Positions 22,424 through 35,795 of a DNA stretch of 64,000 bases are shown here, one piece after another. This DNA is from Bryum argenteum (Eukaryota > Streptophyta > Bryopsida > Bryales > Bryaceae): assembly GCA_037043015.1 (NCBI GenBank), contig CM073322.1:23278364-23342363 (forward strand), written 5' to 3'. Positions within the stretch are counted from its first letter, which is position 1. Each line of letters begins with the position of its first letter. Both the position numbers and the translations under genes were made by a program. The notes beneath the pieces were generated by a model. The model ran no database searches and was not told where the DNA came from. It saw nothing but the letters and a program-made list of their open reading frames with translations.

Positions 22424-25400
22424 AAGTTTGATACTGCTTTGAATCTAGTTGGGAAAATAGAATCCAATGAAGGTTTTAGATACATGATCTTAAGCCAAAA
22501 TCTTTGTAGTATGTTGTCAACTAGTAAGTCTATGTAAGAATAAAATGAATAATGAACTAATATTCTAAGTCAACATGCACATGCTTACAAGGAAGTGGAT
22601 TGTGAAAGTATTTTATTCATTAATTGAACACCTGAACACAATCGTGGCTAAGAAAAAACCTCGAAACGCACACAACACAAGTTCAAGAAGAATCAATCAA
22701 CAATAGTGAAGATGCCTTACGAGGTATAAGTGCTCACGCACAACAACTACGACAAAAAAATGCCTTAGATACATAGACAACCATAGCAATTATTCCTCAA
22801 ATACAATCGCAACAAAAATGTGTCTCTTGTACCTAAAAACTATGAACAATTAGTAAATGCACATTTCTTTACTAGTTGTACCTTCGCCGGTTGTTTGGAG
22901 ATACATACACGTTCACAAGAATTAGGTTCCTTTAATCATTTGGAAAAAGATTACATTGCCCATCCTCATGTGATTGTCTTTTAGAAATATCCGAATATCC
23001 GCCACCCTCTATTCCCGCGTGTATACACACGGACCTTGCCTTCGCTATTTTCATCACTCAAGGTGATTTTCCACCTCTTCCTCGCGTCTCGCCTTGTTTG
23101 AAAAGTCACCTCTGAAAGGCCTCGATGCTTCGCGAGAAATGACCACGGTAACTCCTATAAGACGAAACAAGATGGTTGACAATTGACTTAACAAAACAAC
23201 GCTGAAGATTTGATGTACGTAGTTGTCAAAAGAATACTTACAAGCCTATGATCATTTCCAGTCTCTGCCACGGCCGTCTTTGTCATTTTCTTCACAAAGT
23301 GCGCAATAAAATACTTGCGCATCCTTGCATTGTTGGGTTTTACGTTGAACTCTCCATGTCTCCCTTCGGCAGTTTCTTGCGAATAGCAAGTGGGACTCAT
23401 TGTGACAAAGAAAGGTTGTGAGTTGTGGTAGAAGGATCACAAAAAAAAAGTGCAATGAGATGTTCAAGGGAGAGAAAACTTAAGTACTCAGAGAAGAAAG
23501 GTTGTCAAGAATATCACTCTTCGTGCTACTTGGCGAGACTATCGATTCAAAAACCCGTCCAATCAACACGTTGTCGAAGCTTATGCCACACGACTATCAT
23601 TTCTTTTCATCTTTTGTTTACACAACCCTCACTAATTTCTTTTAAGTACTTTCAAGCTCCAAATGGGTGGTTAAAACATGCAATAGAAGATGGTGACGAG
23701 ACCAAACAAATTAAAAGTATTAAGAAATTATTATCTTATAACAAGCGGATGGTTATGTGGTTTGTACCAATCTTTTAAAAATATCCTTGACTTTACAATG
23801 AAGGGTCCATAACGTATGAGGAAACCTTCTGTTGCTTATAAGTTTTCCTTTGCATCTCTTTTTGTTGCCCTTCTTCGCATGTGACTTCTCACTGGTCGTC
23901 ATTCTTACACAGTGCTCTATATAGGGTCCAAAACAAAGATGTTGAATCTCTCTTAAGACAAAAATAACATGGCTTTAAAAATTATATCAAAAACTTTCCT
24001 TTGTTCCTTATCCACCAATAAAAAAATGACGAGGTAATATCGATTTTGTAATGCTCAAATGTCACAAAACTCCATTCAAATAAATATGCGATTTGACCAT
24101 CAAATTGGTCCAAATTACACTTCATTTGAAATTTCCATAACTTAGAAATCTATCACTAATCTCTTTAAATGTTTAACACTTTTTCATTTCACCCATGTCA
24201 TTATAACGTTATAAGTAAAGACAATTTGAAACACGAGAATGGAGAAATGTTTGTTTTAATACTTTTTGATTCTTTTATTGTTCCCTCACAACAGAAAGAT
24301 CATGCTCACTACTATAAATGAGGAGGTTTGCAACATTCTTTTACGACATTGAATACAATGTTGCTAAATAAATCAACGTAATGTTACATGCTTTGATACA
24401 AACGTTGTTAAATAAATGTCTACGTACTAGCTTTTGCCCTAATTGTCTCCAGTCGTTCTTAAGCGTACAAAACACAATCTTCATAAAATTTGCGTGAATG
24501 AAATCGAAGGTATGTTTTTTAGACCCCAACCCTACAATTTTCCATATGAATTATTACTTATTATCGGTCATGTAAATATAATTCTAAGGTACGAGGCCTC
24601 CGATTATAAACCAAAAGTATATAATAATGTTATCAGCAAATTTCTAATGAGGTAGTCTATCTTGAATGGTACGCTTTTTTAAATGACATCATAAGAAAAT
24701 GTATCATAATTAAAAAAATTATCAAATATTAAAATTGCACATAAATATTAATTTACAGAATTCAGGACTTTATTATAACATAATAATAGCAACTTACTCA
24801 AAATTATTTACCCCCAACCTAATATTTTTTATACTAGATTTGGTATTATATTGAAATGTTAAAGAAGAATGTTGTATCATAATCACACCTTGCATCTCCA
24901 TAATATCAAGACTTTTGTAATATATTATAACCAACCCTCGAAGTGCACACTTAGGTCAATGAGAGCGTAAGGTCAAAGTCGAGGTCCTTTTGTCAAAGTC
25001 GTCTTTAAAAGCAAAAGTTGCATGAAGGAGATGTATGTTTATCTTTAAAGAAGTCAAGCATCTTGCATTATGCTACAAATTTTACATACATACATTGAAA
25101 ATTATGATTCTGCAAGAAAAATTATGTCAAGAGAATGTATAAAAGGCTTTGAATCAAACCTCAAGTGTAGCAATGAGATTGCAAATCATCTTAATGGAAT
25201 GTTGAGTGGTATTATATTTAAGTTAGCCCATGTAAAAATAAAATGCTTTTCTTGCATCTCAGCTACTACCTAAGTTTTGCAAATTGCAATTTGAACACAT
25301 GACGTTTGATAGGCCCAAGTGCTCACTATATAAAAGCTTGCCAGATTATGTGAAAAACGTCAGCAAATTTTTCCAAGTTTATTATAATATCATGAAACCT

Positions 25401-25969
25401 ATTTGGTTATATGACACCTTAATCATAATTCCAATTTAAATATTAAGATCCAAAGCTTCTTACATGATTGAGTTTATTGTGGCTTTAATCCAATGTATTT
25501 TTCATGTGCCTCTAAATCCTTTAGACTCTCATGTTTCTCCAAAACATGTAGAAAATTCGCTACTTCTTAGCTTCCTAGTTGGAAACGTATTGATTTGATA
25601 TAAACTAGCATACCTTAGGTGCGTTGCCACATATATCTCCCCACCCATTCAAAATTTCTAACTATCCATATTACATCACTCTTCGTAACACCCACACTAC
25701 CATTGAGTGAGCCCCCTCCAAAGATCTCTCTTAGGAAGTCATCAATTGCACTTGGCTATTACCTACTCAATGAGAATTCTCGCAACTACCTATCATTTTC
25801 TTGTGATTATGGAGCATGAAATACTCCAAAATTGAATACCATTTGAAGGATAAGTTGGAATAGGATTACAATTAGAATAGGAATACAATTATCCTGTGCG
25901 ACCTCACAATATTGATTGTTTGAACGATAGGGGTTAAGGGAAGATGTGAATGGCCCTTTATAATCTTAC
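22422..25969. other. long gene-free stretch
   Basis: Several short open frames occur on both strands, but none has a recognisable motif, a credible splice partner or clear coding bias. A slightly GC-richer patch at 22980-23160 shows no gene either. Confidence 0.4.
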
Positions 25970-26132
25970 CTTGACAGTAGCCCTGTCCAAAGAATTCTAC
26001 AGTGGAATTGCAAGGACGGGTCTCACATGAGAATGGGCCCTTAGCAACAAGCAAGTAGGCTAAAGCAGGTTCAGCAAGAACATTGTACACGCATATGAAA
26101 AGTGTAGAAACAGTTAACACACCAAATAGCAA
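25970..26132 (-). other. possible orphan exon
   Basis: Read on the minus strand, an open frame ends at a consensus donor (CAAG|GTAAGA at 25970). It encodes a hydrophobic segment, then AEPALAYLLVAKGPF and a Cys-containing part (SCETRPCNSTVEFFGQGYCQ). It looks coding by eye, but no in-frame ATG or partner exon was found within several kilobases. It may be an exon of a gene not otherwise seen, or a captured fragment. I do not recognise the family. Confidence 0.25.
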
Positions 26133-27071
26133 TTACACTATTTAAGATAATGTAAAATTGTGGAGATACGGTAGGTGGACAGCAAAAACCGTGATGAGCT
26201 GGTTAACTGTCAAACATGTGGCAGAGAGGAATATCCCGCTCCAGGTTCCTCCCATTACAGTACGGTAGTGTAAATTTATCCTATTACTGTTAAGCCAAAG
26301 TCAACTGCACAGAGGCACCAAACCAACAAACCCCTCATTCCAAATGTCGGAAAATTACTTTGAAACTAAGAAGGCAGAATCTTCGGAACAATTTGAATGG
26401 GTATAGAGAATGCACACAAGGCACCAACATGTACGACATAGTCCGCTTGCAAGATCACTCAACACTGCTTGAGAAGGGTACGAGATTCTTATAATCAGCA
26501 TTCCATTCTCACAAATGGGACTTAGATATTCCCCAATTTATTCAAATATGGTGCTTGAAAGTCCGAAACCGCCGAAAAGGGTATGTTATTCCTGCAATAT
26601 TTCGGTTTTGAAGTAGTAACTTACAGTACATGATAAAGGAGGACATAGAACCCTGCTCTGTAATGGGTCTTTCTCTCCAGCTCAGATTGTACACTTTCTA
26701 ACCTAGATTTCCCGATCTATATTCTCTATTCTGAAGGTTTGCAGCAGGTGCTCCAATCTCTCAACATGTTGTACAATTTAAGGGTGCAAAAAATCCTCCC
26801 ACAAGTCTCTGACCTGCAGTGGCTATGGAAGAATATCACCGGCGATGTACAAAACTCCCCCATCGAAGAACCATGACCTCCCGAAGTCTTGTTGATGATG
26901 TCGACGATTCTCCACCGACTCTTGATTAAGTCTTGTCTGTGATCGACTTGCGGTGAACTTGGTGGTGTTGAAGTCATGCTCTTGTGGTTGATGAGGTTCA
27001 CTTGGAGAGCACAATCGAAGCATGGCTGCTAGTTCCGGAGATTTGGAAATGATAGTTTCTGGTCATCATCG
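26133..27071 (-). other. 3' flank and likely 3' UTR of the hydrolase-fold gene
   Basis: Composition near 27071 resembles transcribed DNA and continues from the stop codon of the minus-strand gene. No independent coding region is supported further left. Confidence 0.35.
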
Positions 27072-28801
27072 TCAGCTATTGGAGCTCTTCAAGAAGTTGC
27101 GCAGTATTCGATTGAAAGATGCAGGGTTCTCGAGATGAGGAAAGTGGCCACACTTGTTGAGTATCACCAAGTCTGTCGCTTGGCCTAAGTGCCTGATGCA
27201 TTCCAAGAAATTGTCACATCAATAACAGTTCAAAAGAAAGCAGGTCAAAATTGTTGAAAGTGCTTTTGATGAACAAGATGTTAATTGACTGTTGATCAGA
27301 ATCATGCTACTTACATCTTCAACTTGAGCGCCAATTCTAAATTCGTAATACGATCCTTTTCACCCCATATTACCAAATTCTTTCCCTGAGATCCAACAAT
27401 TAAAGCACAGCGTTAGATGACGAAGCTAGTAAACGATAAGCAGAAGCCAGAAAGAATTGGGCAGGGGAAATAGTGCTCTGTCATCTGCTATACTGTTGAT
27501 TCTCAATAATCCTAGATCTAGAAATTATCATGGTAAGCGCTACTTTGATATTATATCCATCCGTGTCTCTTTCTATTCTTTCTCGGAGCAGAATTTTCTC
27601 CAGTTGCACATCATAAGAAGCTGATGCATTAGCCCGAACAAGCTCCTAAAGAGTTCATATTATCATAGCCGAAGTACAACTAAGCCAGGACACTAACTCA
27701 AAATTAGGACACGTGAGATTGCCAGCAATGAGAGTAGTATACGGAATCATATGGTATGTAGTACTAGTTCGAAAGTGTACTGAGACAGTTGGGAAGAAGA
27801 GCGAAAAAAAGGCTACCTGCAACAAGTGTGGGAGAGGAGGTGCTTCTCGTGCCCCACATACCATGCCCTTGAGCAACTCCAACTTTTCGTAACGCTGTTT
27901 GGCGAAAAACTTCTACACATCGCAACAAAAAGAACCATCAATGCCTCGAATTGTCGTACCCAGGATTTGGTTCCAGGGGCAATGCAGATGAAGTAATGTG
28001 ATGAGCACATTCGTTCTCTTTGAAAAGGTTATCAGTATTCTTACTTCCAAAACATGCTTGCACACAAACTTAGGGAGCCTGAATACGCTCTTAGTCGTTG
28101 CCACAGATGCCAAGGTGTGCAATCCCTTCACTGTCGTCGGCAACAGAAGCTCCGAAACATCGTCATAGTCGAGGTCCGCCAGTAACGGCTTGTTCGACGT
28201 GATAGTCTTGTGAGTCCCGGCTGCCACGAACACCACTCTCTCTACTAGCTTTGGGTACCTCTGTGCCATCCAGAACGCCACTTGACCGCCATAGCCAGTT
28301 CCCACCACCGTCACCTGCAAGCACCAAACTCTCAGTCCACGATCCCCGAGTTTCCAGTTCCGAGAATCTTGAATCGCCCCTTTAAATGTAACTAGAAATC
28401 TGTGCGTTAGTTACCTCGTTGTAGACGTCTAGGGCCTCCAGCATCTTGACCATACAATCCCCTTGAAAAGCTTCGGTTCTTTCGGTGAGGGCGGAAGACG
28501 AGCGACCGAAAAAAACCAAGTCTGGAATGTAAACATTGAAGTCTTTTGTGAAGGCGGCAATCTGGTGCTGGAAGGTGATCGTTCCGTCGGCCACAAAGTC
28601 ATGAAGGAACAAGAGCGCGGGCTTGTCTGCAGGCCCCGCGGACCAGACGCCGCGCTCGGGCTGCTGCCACGGCACCCAGCACCGCACCTTGGTGGCGCCA
28701 CTGTCGAGTTCCACAATCTGGGACTTCAAGCCGTGCGATTCGAACTGGTTCTTCACGTAACTCATCTTCGTGTCCACTAGCAACCGCCCTGCTATCCCCA
28801 T
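27072..28801 (-). CDS. alpha/beta hydrolase-fold protein lacking the nucleophile Ser, 314 aa
   Basis: Five exons: 28801-28415, 28314-28045, 27912-27817, 27385-27315, 27192-27072. All junctions have GT-AG borders and keep one frame to a TGA. The start is the first ATG; further upstream the frame is open but has only GTG. The protein resembles the plant family containing Arabidopsis At1g17430 (from memory): an N-terminal anchor-like segment, LLFLHDF oxyanion-loop region, then PDLVFFGRSS. The acid (GEKD, Asp262) and the histidine (CGH, His291) are in place. The nucleophile elbow reads VVGTGYGG, so the position normally holding Ser in GTSYGG is Gly136 (codon GGC at 28296-28294). Splice sites and frame are otherwise intact, so it looks like a maintained gene. 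It may be a catalytically dead receptor, scaffold or chaperone-like protein. Confidence 0.88.
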
Positions 28802-30021
28802 CGCGCCCCCCGAGCAAATTCCTACTCCGCCCCCAATCAATCGACTGCAAGCAATTCCTCGGACACCCCAATCGACAGTGGATTCCTCGGACACCGCCCT
28901 AATCGAGACTAGTGTTGGCTCTGTTGCTTGCTTTTGGGAGTTTGGGTTTTGAAGGTTTTGGATTCCGGATGTTGGAACGAGAAGCGAGGTGAGAGCGGTC
29001 TGGTCCGTGGACCCAGCGAGGTATAGATATGCATGGGCAAGTGGGCAACACGAGAGCTCTCGTAGGGGGTCACGCCCGGAAGTCCCGGTGTCAGGAGAGA
29101 GCCGCCCAGGTTAGCCCCGTGTGAATGGAGCGCGTGGAGCAGCCTTCTCTAATATCACATCGTCTTATGTCTCGTCTTTGTCATTTTGAGATATTTACTG
29201 AAATGATTTCAGATAATAATACTTATGGAAATTTTTGGATTTCTCTAGTCATACTGGGTATGCTACTTAGGTTCATGATTGTATTTCTCTCAATTGATTA
29301 ATACATAGATTTTTTTAATTTTTTATTTTAAAATTAAATATTAATTATTTCTATTTTTTGTTTTGGATTCTTTGTTTAGTTGTTCGATTTAATTATGTGC
29401 ACTCCTTAGTTTGATAGTTTAACTAGGGTATATATCATTGATCGTGGAGGTTTTCTATCTGTGTGAGTACCAAGGCAAGTATGTGGTAAGAAAGTGAGAC
29501 AATAATATGCGACATGCATTGACCAAGAGGTGTACATTCATTTGTTTTCTCAAATGTTTGGGAGAAACTTTCTAAACATATTTTGTGTCTCAAACAATAC
29601 ACTTTCTATATGAAGTTGGACATTATTTGTTGTGGCGCACTTCTTAGACTCAACACCGGTACATTTATAACTTTTATATAATTTTATTTTTTTTTTTTTA
29701 GTGGAAGGTTATTCAAAATCAGCACATGTTTAATAATAAATCACTAATCTCAACTACCAAGAGGTACATGATAACTTTGAACTCCGATTTCCGATGCACT
29801 TGTTTTAAACATTCTTGGGTGCGCCATTTTTTATACACCAACAAGTACAACATCAAATATTGACAAAAAAAATTCTAGAAAAAATCCATTTAGCTTACCC
29901 ATAGCCATACATACAAATCACACACACTACTGATTTCACTACAACTTTGCTATGATGAAATTTGCCCCATTAGGCATCATTGAGCAAGGTTACCATAGCA
30001 AACAACTATACAAAACATAAG
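28802..30021. other. promoter side of the hydrolase-fold gene and AT-rich spacer
   Basis: The first 330 bases upstream of the gene are GC-rich and probably contain its leader and promoter; no clear TATA was seen. The remainder is AT-rich and gene-free. Confidence 0.4.
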
Positions 30022-30298
30022 GAATAGTGCTCAATAATGACTCAAATTTGATATTTTCTAATTTGTAGTAAAGTAACAAGTGTAAGCAATGTTCGTGCAT
30101 GGAAGGATAGTCAAAGTGGATTCATGAATGTCAATCACTTCTACATTTTGTTATGGCTTCCTGATGGCAGTCTCATAGGTCTTTCTAAAATGGTGCCCTA
30201 ATTTTGCAACATGTAATGTTTGCGGTGAGTACATGCAACTACTGGGTAAAGAAACCTAGTGCTCCATTATTCGTAACTGTCGAGTTTTGAGCACTCTC
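30022..30298. mobile_element. MITE family G, copy 3
   Basis: Left end AATAGTGCTCAATAATGACTC, right end GTTTTGAGCACTCTCC. It is the inverted homologue of 692-996 with the same terminal GAGAGTGCT and the same inner TCCATTATT patch. It is the best preserved pair with copy 1. Confidence 0.55.
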
Positions 30299-32990
30299 CC
30301 TTTTGTGTCCTTGAAGGTACAACAATTTTGTTTGCCTTGGATTCGTCATACACTATTAAAGTGAGCTTTTGGTGTGAACCTAATAATGCCGGCTTTCTCC
30401 AATGAAGAAAATTGTATGTTATTGAAACTTGGGTACTTTGTATTCACCGAATAAGAAAGCAATTGTTGAAAGTGGTTTAACTACATGTACCTCATGGAGT
30501 GTGGTCAAAAGGCCAACAATGATACCTACAAGAATTCCAAAAAATACACGATCCTTCAGGTGTCGCCTATATAATTGTTATTCAATCTCACTTTTTGTAT
30601 TTAAAAATAATATATAACAAGAAAAAAAAAATTAAGAAAAATCACGCCAGGTGAGAAGAAACTGTGAAAAGGGCACCAACCACCTCGGTGACATTAAAGA
30701 GCAAAAGGTGATGCGGGAAATAGTGTGCGCACAAGGCACACCAAAATTAGTAAATAAACAATAAATAGTGGTGAGGGCAATGTCCAGTCTGGATTGGCTG
30801 CCGCAATAGGATGAGTCTATCTGGCAGTGAGTCCTCAATTGCGTCTCTTGGCTGATTCTCTCATCCTCTTATTATAGTACCAAGGGACCCATGTACCTGA
30901 CCACAACAGGGTTCGGGAAATAATTTCATCCTCACTGGCTAATATTCTACAGTCCAACCGGTTTTGCCTGAAACTATCCAGGCAATTGTCTCATTCTATA
31001 CTCAGAATAGAAAATTTCTTGTAATTTTCATCGAGTTTTAGCTGCCGTGGTGGTTAACTTACTTCCATCTGCTCATAATGAACTAAGCGTCGGTTTTTCC
31101 CGATCATTGGACTACAGTATCCCTTCATCACCGGACCACCCGACCGACACAGACGGACCCTCCTACCGCATTTCATCCATTTTCAACCCCGCCGTGTTTC
31201 CAGTCTTTCGGTGGAATTGCCATTTTGGAGATCCGTGAGGTAAACGTGAGATCTGTGTTGTGAATATCTGGGTGCTGGATTTGGTGTCCATTCGGTGGTG
31301 ACATGTGAAGGGTTGCATATTTGGATGCTGTTGTTGGAAACGTGAGGGGAGTTTATATGCCCTGCGTGACCACCAAGTTAGATAGTGTGATGCATGGGGA
31401 GGTTAAACAATCAGTGAGGTTATTAATCTGAAGTTGTAAATTGATTCTTATTTGAATATCATTCAATTTCAAGCACTTTGAGCATCTTCTGGCTGATTTA
31501 CACTATGGAACATGAGTTACGAGGATCTTGAGGCTGATTTGCACTGTGATGCATGGTGCATGAGGAGCATCTTGTAAGATCCAGGTGGAGAACGCCACTG
31601 CCCGTACAAAAATTCTTACCCTAGACATAGATTTTATTTTATTATTATTTTTATTTTATTTTCAATTAAACAAGGTAGAGTAGTCTCAGGTATTAAGGGA
31701 TAATATCTTCTACAAGATGTAAGACAATTTCAAAAATAAACAAGAAATTTGTTCTTGTACGTGAACTTTCTTGTCTGAATTGGACAAGAAAACTCACCTC
31801 TGAAGAATTTTTCCAAAATGCACTGCCACATAAGGGCTGGTTTACACTACAGTCGAGAACGCCACCACCAATCGGCCAAGATCATCAATTTCAATCAATC
31901 ACATTTCAAGAGCCTCAATTTCAACCAATTACATTTTAGATTTCTCCTTAATTTCTTGATTAGTGGGCTTCTCCACCATAGTGTTAATAGACCCTAAGTA
32001 TCATGTCAATTTATCATCTATCCTCAAAGTTCATCTCCAATGCAGTCTTGGCCGTAGTCAATCAAGCATATAGGAAAAACTTCAAACATCATCATTAGTT
32101 TCAATTCATGTATCACTTCAAGGCAATGAGATCATTAGTTTCAATTAGTGTGTCACTTGAAGGCAATGAGCTTAATGCCTACAGATACTCAAAAGCCATG
32201 ATGATTATTTTCACAAGTTTGGTTGTTTTAGGTGAAGTATCAAAGTTCACAAGTTACTTGTCACAAATTTTGCAAATGTAGAGAGCTTATAGAATTTTGT
32301 GAGTAACTGATTTTTATAGAAGAAGGAAATGTGGTAAAGGAGTTATGAAACATTTTAAGTTCAAAGCTCAAATGAAGTTGTTGAAAAACTTTTAGTCTTT
32401 GAGCTATTCTTAGATTGCACGTTAGAAGATGTTTATAACCATATTGTAACTACTCAAACTACCAAATTGAAACTTTTGTAAAATCTTAAAAGGGTAGACT
32501 TCAAAGTTTGAAACAACTGAAAAACAAAGTGCTACAAAGTTTACACTAATTTCACATGTTCTCGTTGTGAAATTCCTCAAAATTTTGAAATAAGGATCTG
32601 TCAAATTAACAAGCTCATTGATGCACCTCCTATTATTCAATTATTCTCCAAACCAAGAAAGATTTATTGTATCTTTACATCATTCTTGCTTTTATGTCTT
32701 CTAAGAAACACAATATACACGAAGATAAAAACCATATATTATTTCTCTAAAAAATATATAGATTCATATGGTCACTCAACTTAGTATACACCTTGAGTGA
32801 GTAAAAATGTTACCAACATCTTGCATGCATTATTACACACAAATCCTTACAAACACTTAATCAAACTACTAAGAAGTAATGAGTAATCTTTCAAATTGAT
32901 TGATCTTATCAAGCAAGAAACACTAACAAGTTGTCGGTATTTGAGCTCATTTGACACTAACCTACTAGTCTGCAAATGCTATAAAATTGT
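30299..32990. other. gene-free stretch
   Basis: No gene recognised. Short open frames at 30429-30617, 30632-30838 and 31047-31238 show no motif or splice partner. Confidence 0.4.
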
Positions 32991-33265
32991 TTAACCCTTA
33001 ACCATTAACTCTCCTTAAAACCCGAAACGGGTTTTGGAGGTTCCCCAACGAGAAAAACTCATCCAACTTTGACCATTATAATCTCACAAATGAGAAAGAA
33101 TGAACGGTTCAAATTTGGTATGTGAGAAGAATGCTAAGTGAACTTTGAGATCTTACGGTTGAATCCTTCAAATAATGCTTAGATTGAGATTTGTTAAGCT
33201 TAATCTAAGGGAAGGTCAAATTTTGTGTCTTAGACCGTTTTGCAACAAGGAGATTTAGGGGTTAA
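32991..33265. mobile_element. short TTAA-family element, 275 bp
   Basis: TTAA then CCCTTAACC at the left, ATTTAGGGG then TTAA at the right. The interior aligns well with 62806-63072 (shared CCAACTTTGACCATTATAAT and TGCTTAGATTGAG). The terminal repeats have decayed. The same right end also borders the foldback element that follows. Confidence 0.55.
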
Positions 33266-34146
33266 ACGCCCATGGGGTCTGAAACAAGGAGCCCAAAATT
33301 GGATCACAACATTAGCATAATGAATAGTGCACTTTTTGAACTTCATGAATGAACCAATCAACAATGAGCTTGCAGCCTCCTACAAGGTTATGTACAACCC
33401 CAACCTACCTACCATAATCCTTTCAAAGCACAAAACCACTCATACAAATTGTGATCTGAATAGTAAAATGAATGCATCATAAGAAGGTGACTAGTATTGA
33501 CATCAAAATATAAGTGAAAAGTTGAGTACAATGAGAGCTACAGAGCAAATTCTCTTGGAAAAAAATCCCCTCAATCTTGCTTGGGCTGAAATCTCGGAAC
33601 CCAAGAACAGACTGTACTGGGTCCGAGTTACCGACTACATCGCCGAAAACTTCCTCGAGAACGGAGAAAATCGGCCAAATGGGCGCACACAAGACTGAAA
33701 TGAGCGGGCTATGGTTGCCGGTAACACTGATTTTCACGTTGCCATTGACTTGTTGCAAATTGCAATGCAAAACCTTGATCCGTCAATCCTAATCCTGTCA
33801 GCCCCTCGGGCTGTTTTCCAACAGAATCTTGACTGTAGCTCTTTTGATTCTCAAATTTTCACTTATTTTTTGATATCATTCTAGTCACCTTTTTGTGATG
33901 CATGTACAAAGTGAAACCCTATAATTCAAATTGCAATTTGTATGAGTGATTTGTGCTTTGAAAGGATTGTGGTAGGTAGGTTGGGATTGCACAAAACCTT
34001 GTAGGAGGTTGCAAACTCATCATTGATTGGATCATTCATGATGCCCAAGTTCAAAAAGTGCACTATTCATGTTGCCCAAGTCCAAAAGATGCTGAGATCC
34101 AATTTCGGGCTGCCCATTGAGGAGTGGAAGGACCTTAAAGGGTTAA
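33266..34146. mobile_element. foldback element with long imperfect inverted arms
   Basis: The left arm (about 33266-33560) and the right arm (about 33860-34146) are reverse complements over about 280 bases. The left has AAAATTGGATCACAAC and CAATGAGCTTGCA; the right has the inverted counterparts TGAGATCCAATTTCGG and TTGCAAACTCATCATTG. A GC-richer centre (33575-33790) separates them. The right end finishes CCTTAAAGGGTTAA. A second copy of one arm lies at 59143-59513. No transposase was seen. Confidence 0.6.
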
Positions 34147-34329
34147 ACAATTTGCAAGTCAATCTACTGTTTTGTAACTTCCCGGTCACCGGTACCGGCC
34201 ACCCAACATTGTATTACAGACATGTTTTGAGTTTTATTTAGTGTGTGTACTAGTAAGGGAGGTGGTTTGTGCATTATAACTTAGCACACCTTTCTTTCGT
34301 ATTAACCACGTGGTTTGATTACAACCTTG

Positions 34330-34795
34330 AATGTTTTGGACACATGAATCTATTCTCTTGCAAATGTGGGAGGCTCAAAACCACACAACATTAAAAACCG
34401 CTTGCAATGTGCATTTGAGTATGTAATACTTTTATGTTAACTTTTGTAGCTACTTAAAAGTCAAAATGGGTTTTTGTTGTTTCGGGTAGCCTAGATGAAG
34501 GCTCTAACTTTAATCTTTTGGGCTATAAAGATGAATCTATCCTATTGCAAAGGTGGGAGGTTCAAAACCACACAACATCAAAAACTGCTCGCAATGTGCA
34601 TTTGAACATGAGGTACATTTGATGTTAACTCATGTAGCTTCTTAAAAATCAAAATGAGTTTATGTTGTTTTGGGTAGCCTAGATGAAGGCTCTAACTTTA
34701 ATCTTTTGGGCTATAAAGATGAATCTATCCTATTGCAAAGGTGGGAGGTTCAAAACCACACAACATCAAAAACCGCTCATAAGGTGCATTCATTC
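34330..34795 (+). repeat. 188-bp tandem repeat, about 2.4 copies
   Basis: TCTAACTTTAATCTTTTGGG, then CAAAGGTGGGAGGTTCAAAA and CCACACAACATCAAAAAC, recur with a spacing of 188 bases. A first, more diverged copy starts near 34330 (TGGGAGGCTCAAAACC). Noncoding. Confidence 0.8.
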
Positions 34796-35795
34796 ACAAG
34801 GCACATTACAGCTTTGAACTTCAAATTCTAATCTCTAAAGTTCTAAGACCATACTTTACCCTCAAAATTACCTTCTTTCAATGCAGGATGAAAATTTTCA
34901 TTTTTTGATGGATTTTGAAGTATGTGATTGTAAGATCTAATAATTGTATTGAACATGTTTATGTATACCAATTCTTATAAGTTCAAATTCCTCATCATTT
35001 GTGAAATCATAATGCTCAAAGTTGGAAAATACTAAAATAATTATTGTTTATTTGTTGTTGAATAGGGGAAGGAGTGTTTTGAGGGCCATGTTAACCAATC
35101 TTGAAAAAAAGAATGACGTGAGGCTCTCTAAATTCTTGTTGTTTGGCAAGTCGATGATATGTGCACATAATTTTTACCCTCACATGACCTAGATACTCAA
35201 AGAGATACTTGATTTTTCATATGGAGGTATGTTGAAATTCATATGCAAAGGCCCATTTTTGTCAATGAATAGACTCATTGTATCAAGAATCTATCAAAAA
35301 TAAAAACAATGAAATCACGTTTTGCACCTCTTCTCTACATGTACAAATAAAACCTTGAAAAAGTGAAGTCTCAAACCTTAGGTTTCATGAAGGGGTCAAT
35401 CTTTCAACTTTAAAATTTACTTCAAACAATATTTTGAGAAACAATTCCAGTCCCACAAGAGTTATTAATTAGTGTTACCGAGAGAATTAGTGTTACCTAG
35501 AGAATTAGTGTAATGGGTAACTTTTGGTTAAGAACACAATTTCTCGACTCTCTTTGAGATTAGTGTTCACTTTGGGCTGCAATCAATTCTCCTTGTCTTT
35601 TCTCCAAGTCACCAATTGCATCACTTCTAATAGATTCTTCCACTTGCAAGAAAGTTTGCATGCTCTCACATTTAGTGTTGATGATTAGTGTGATCACATG
35701 TAACATTTACAGTTGCCGTTTGCAATTCACACATGTAACACTAATTAACAACTCTTGTGTACTCGTGGATGAGTTTCTAATCTCTCCAAATGTAA
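34796..35795. other. gene-free stretch with a decayed TTAA-family relative
   Basis: Words typical of TTAA-family interiors (GGAGGTATGTTGAAATTCAT, ACCTAGATACTC) occur at 34840-35410, but no ends were found. No gene. Confidence 0.4.
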
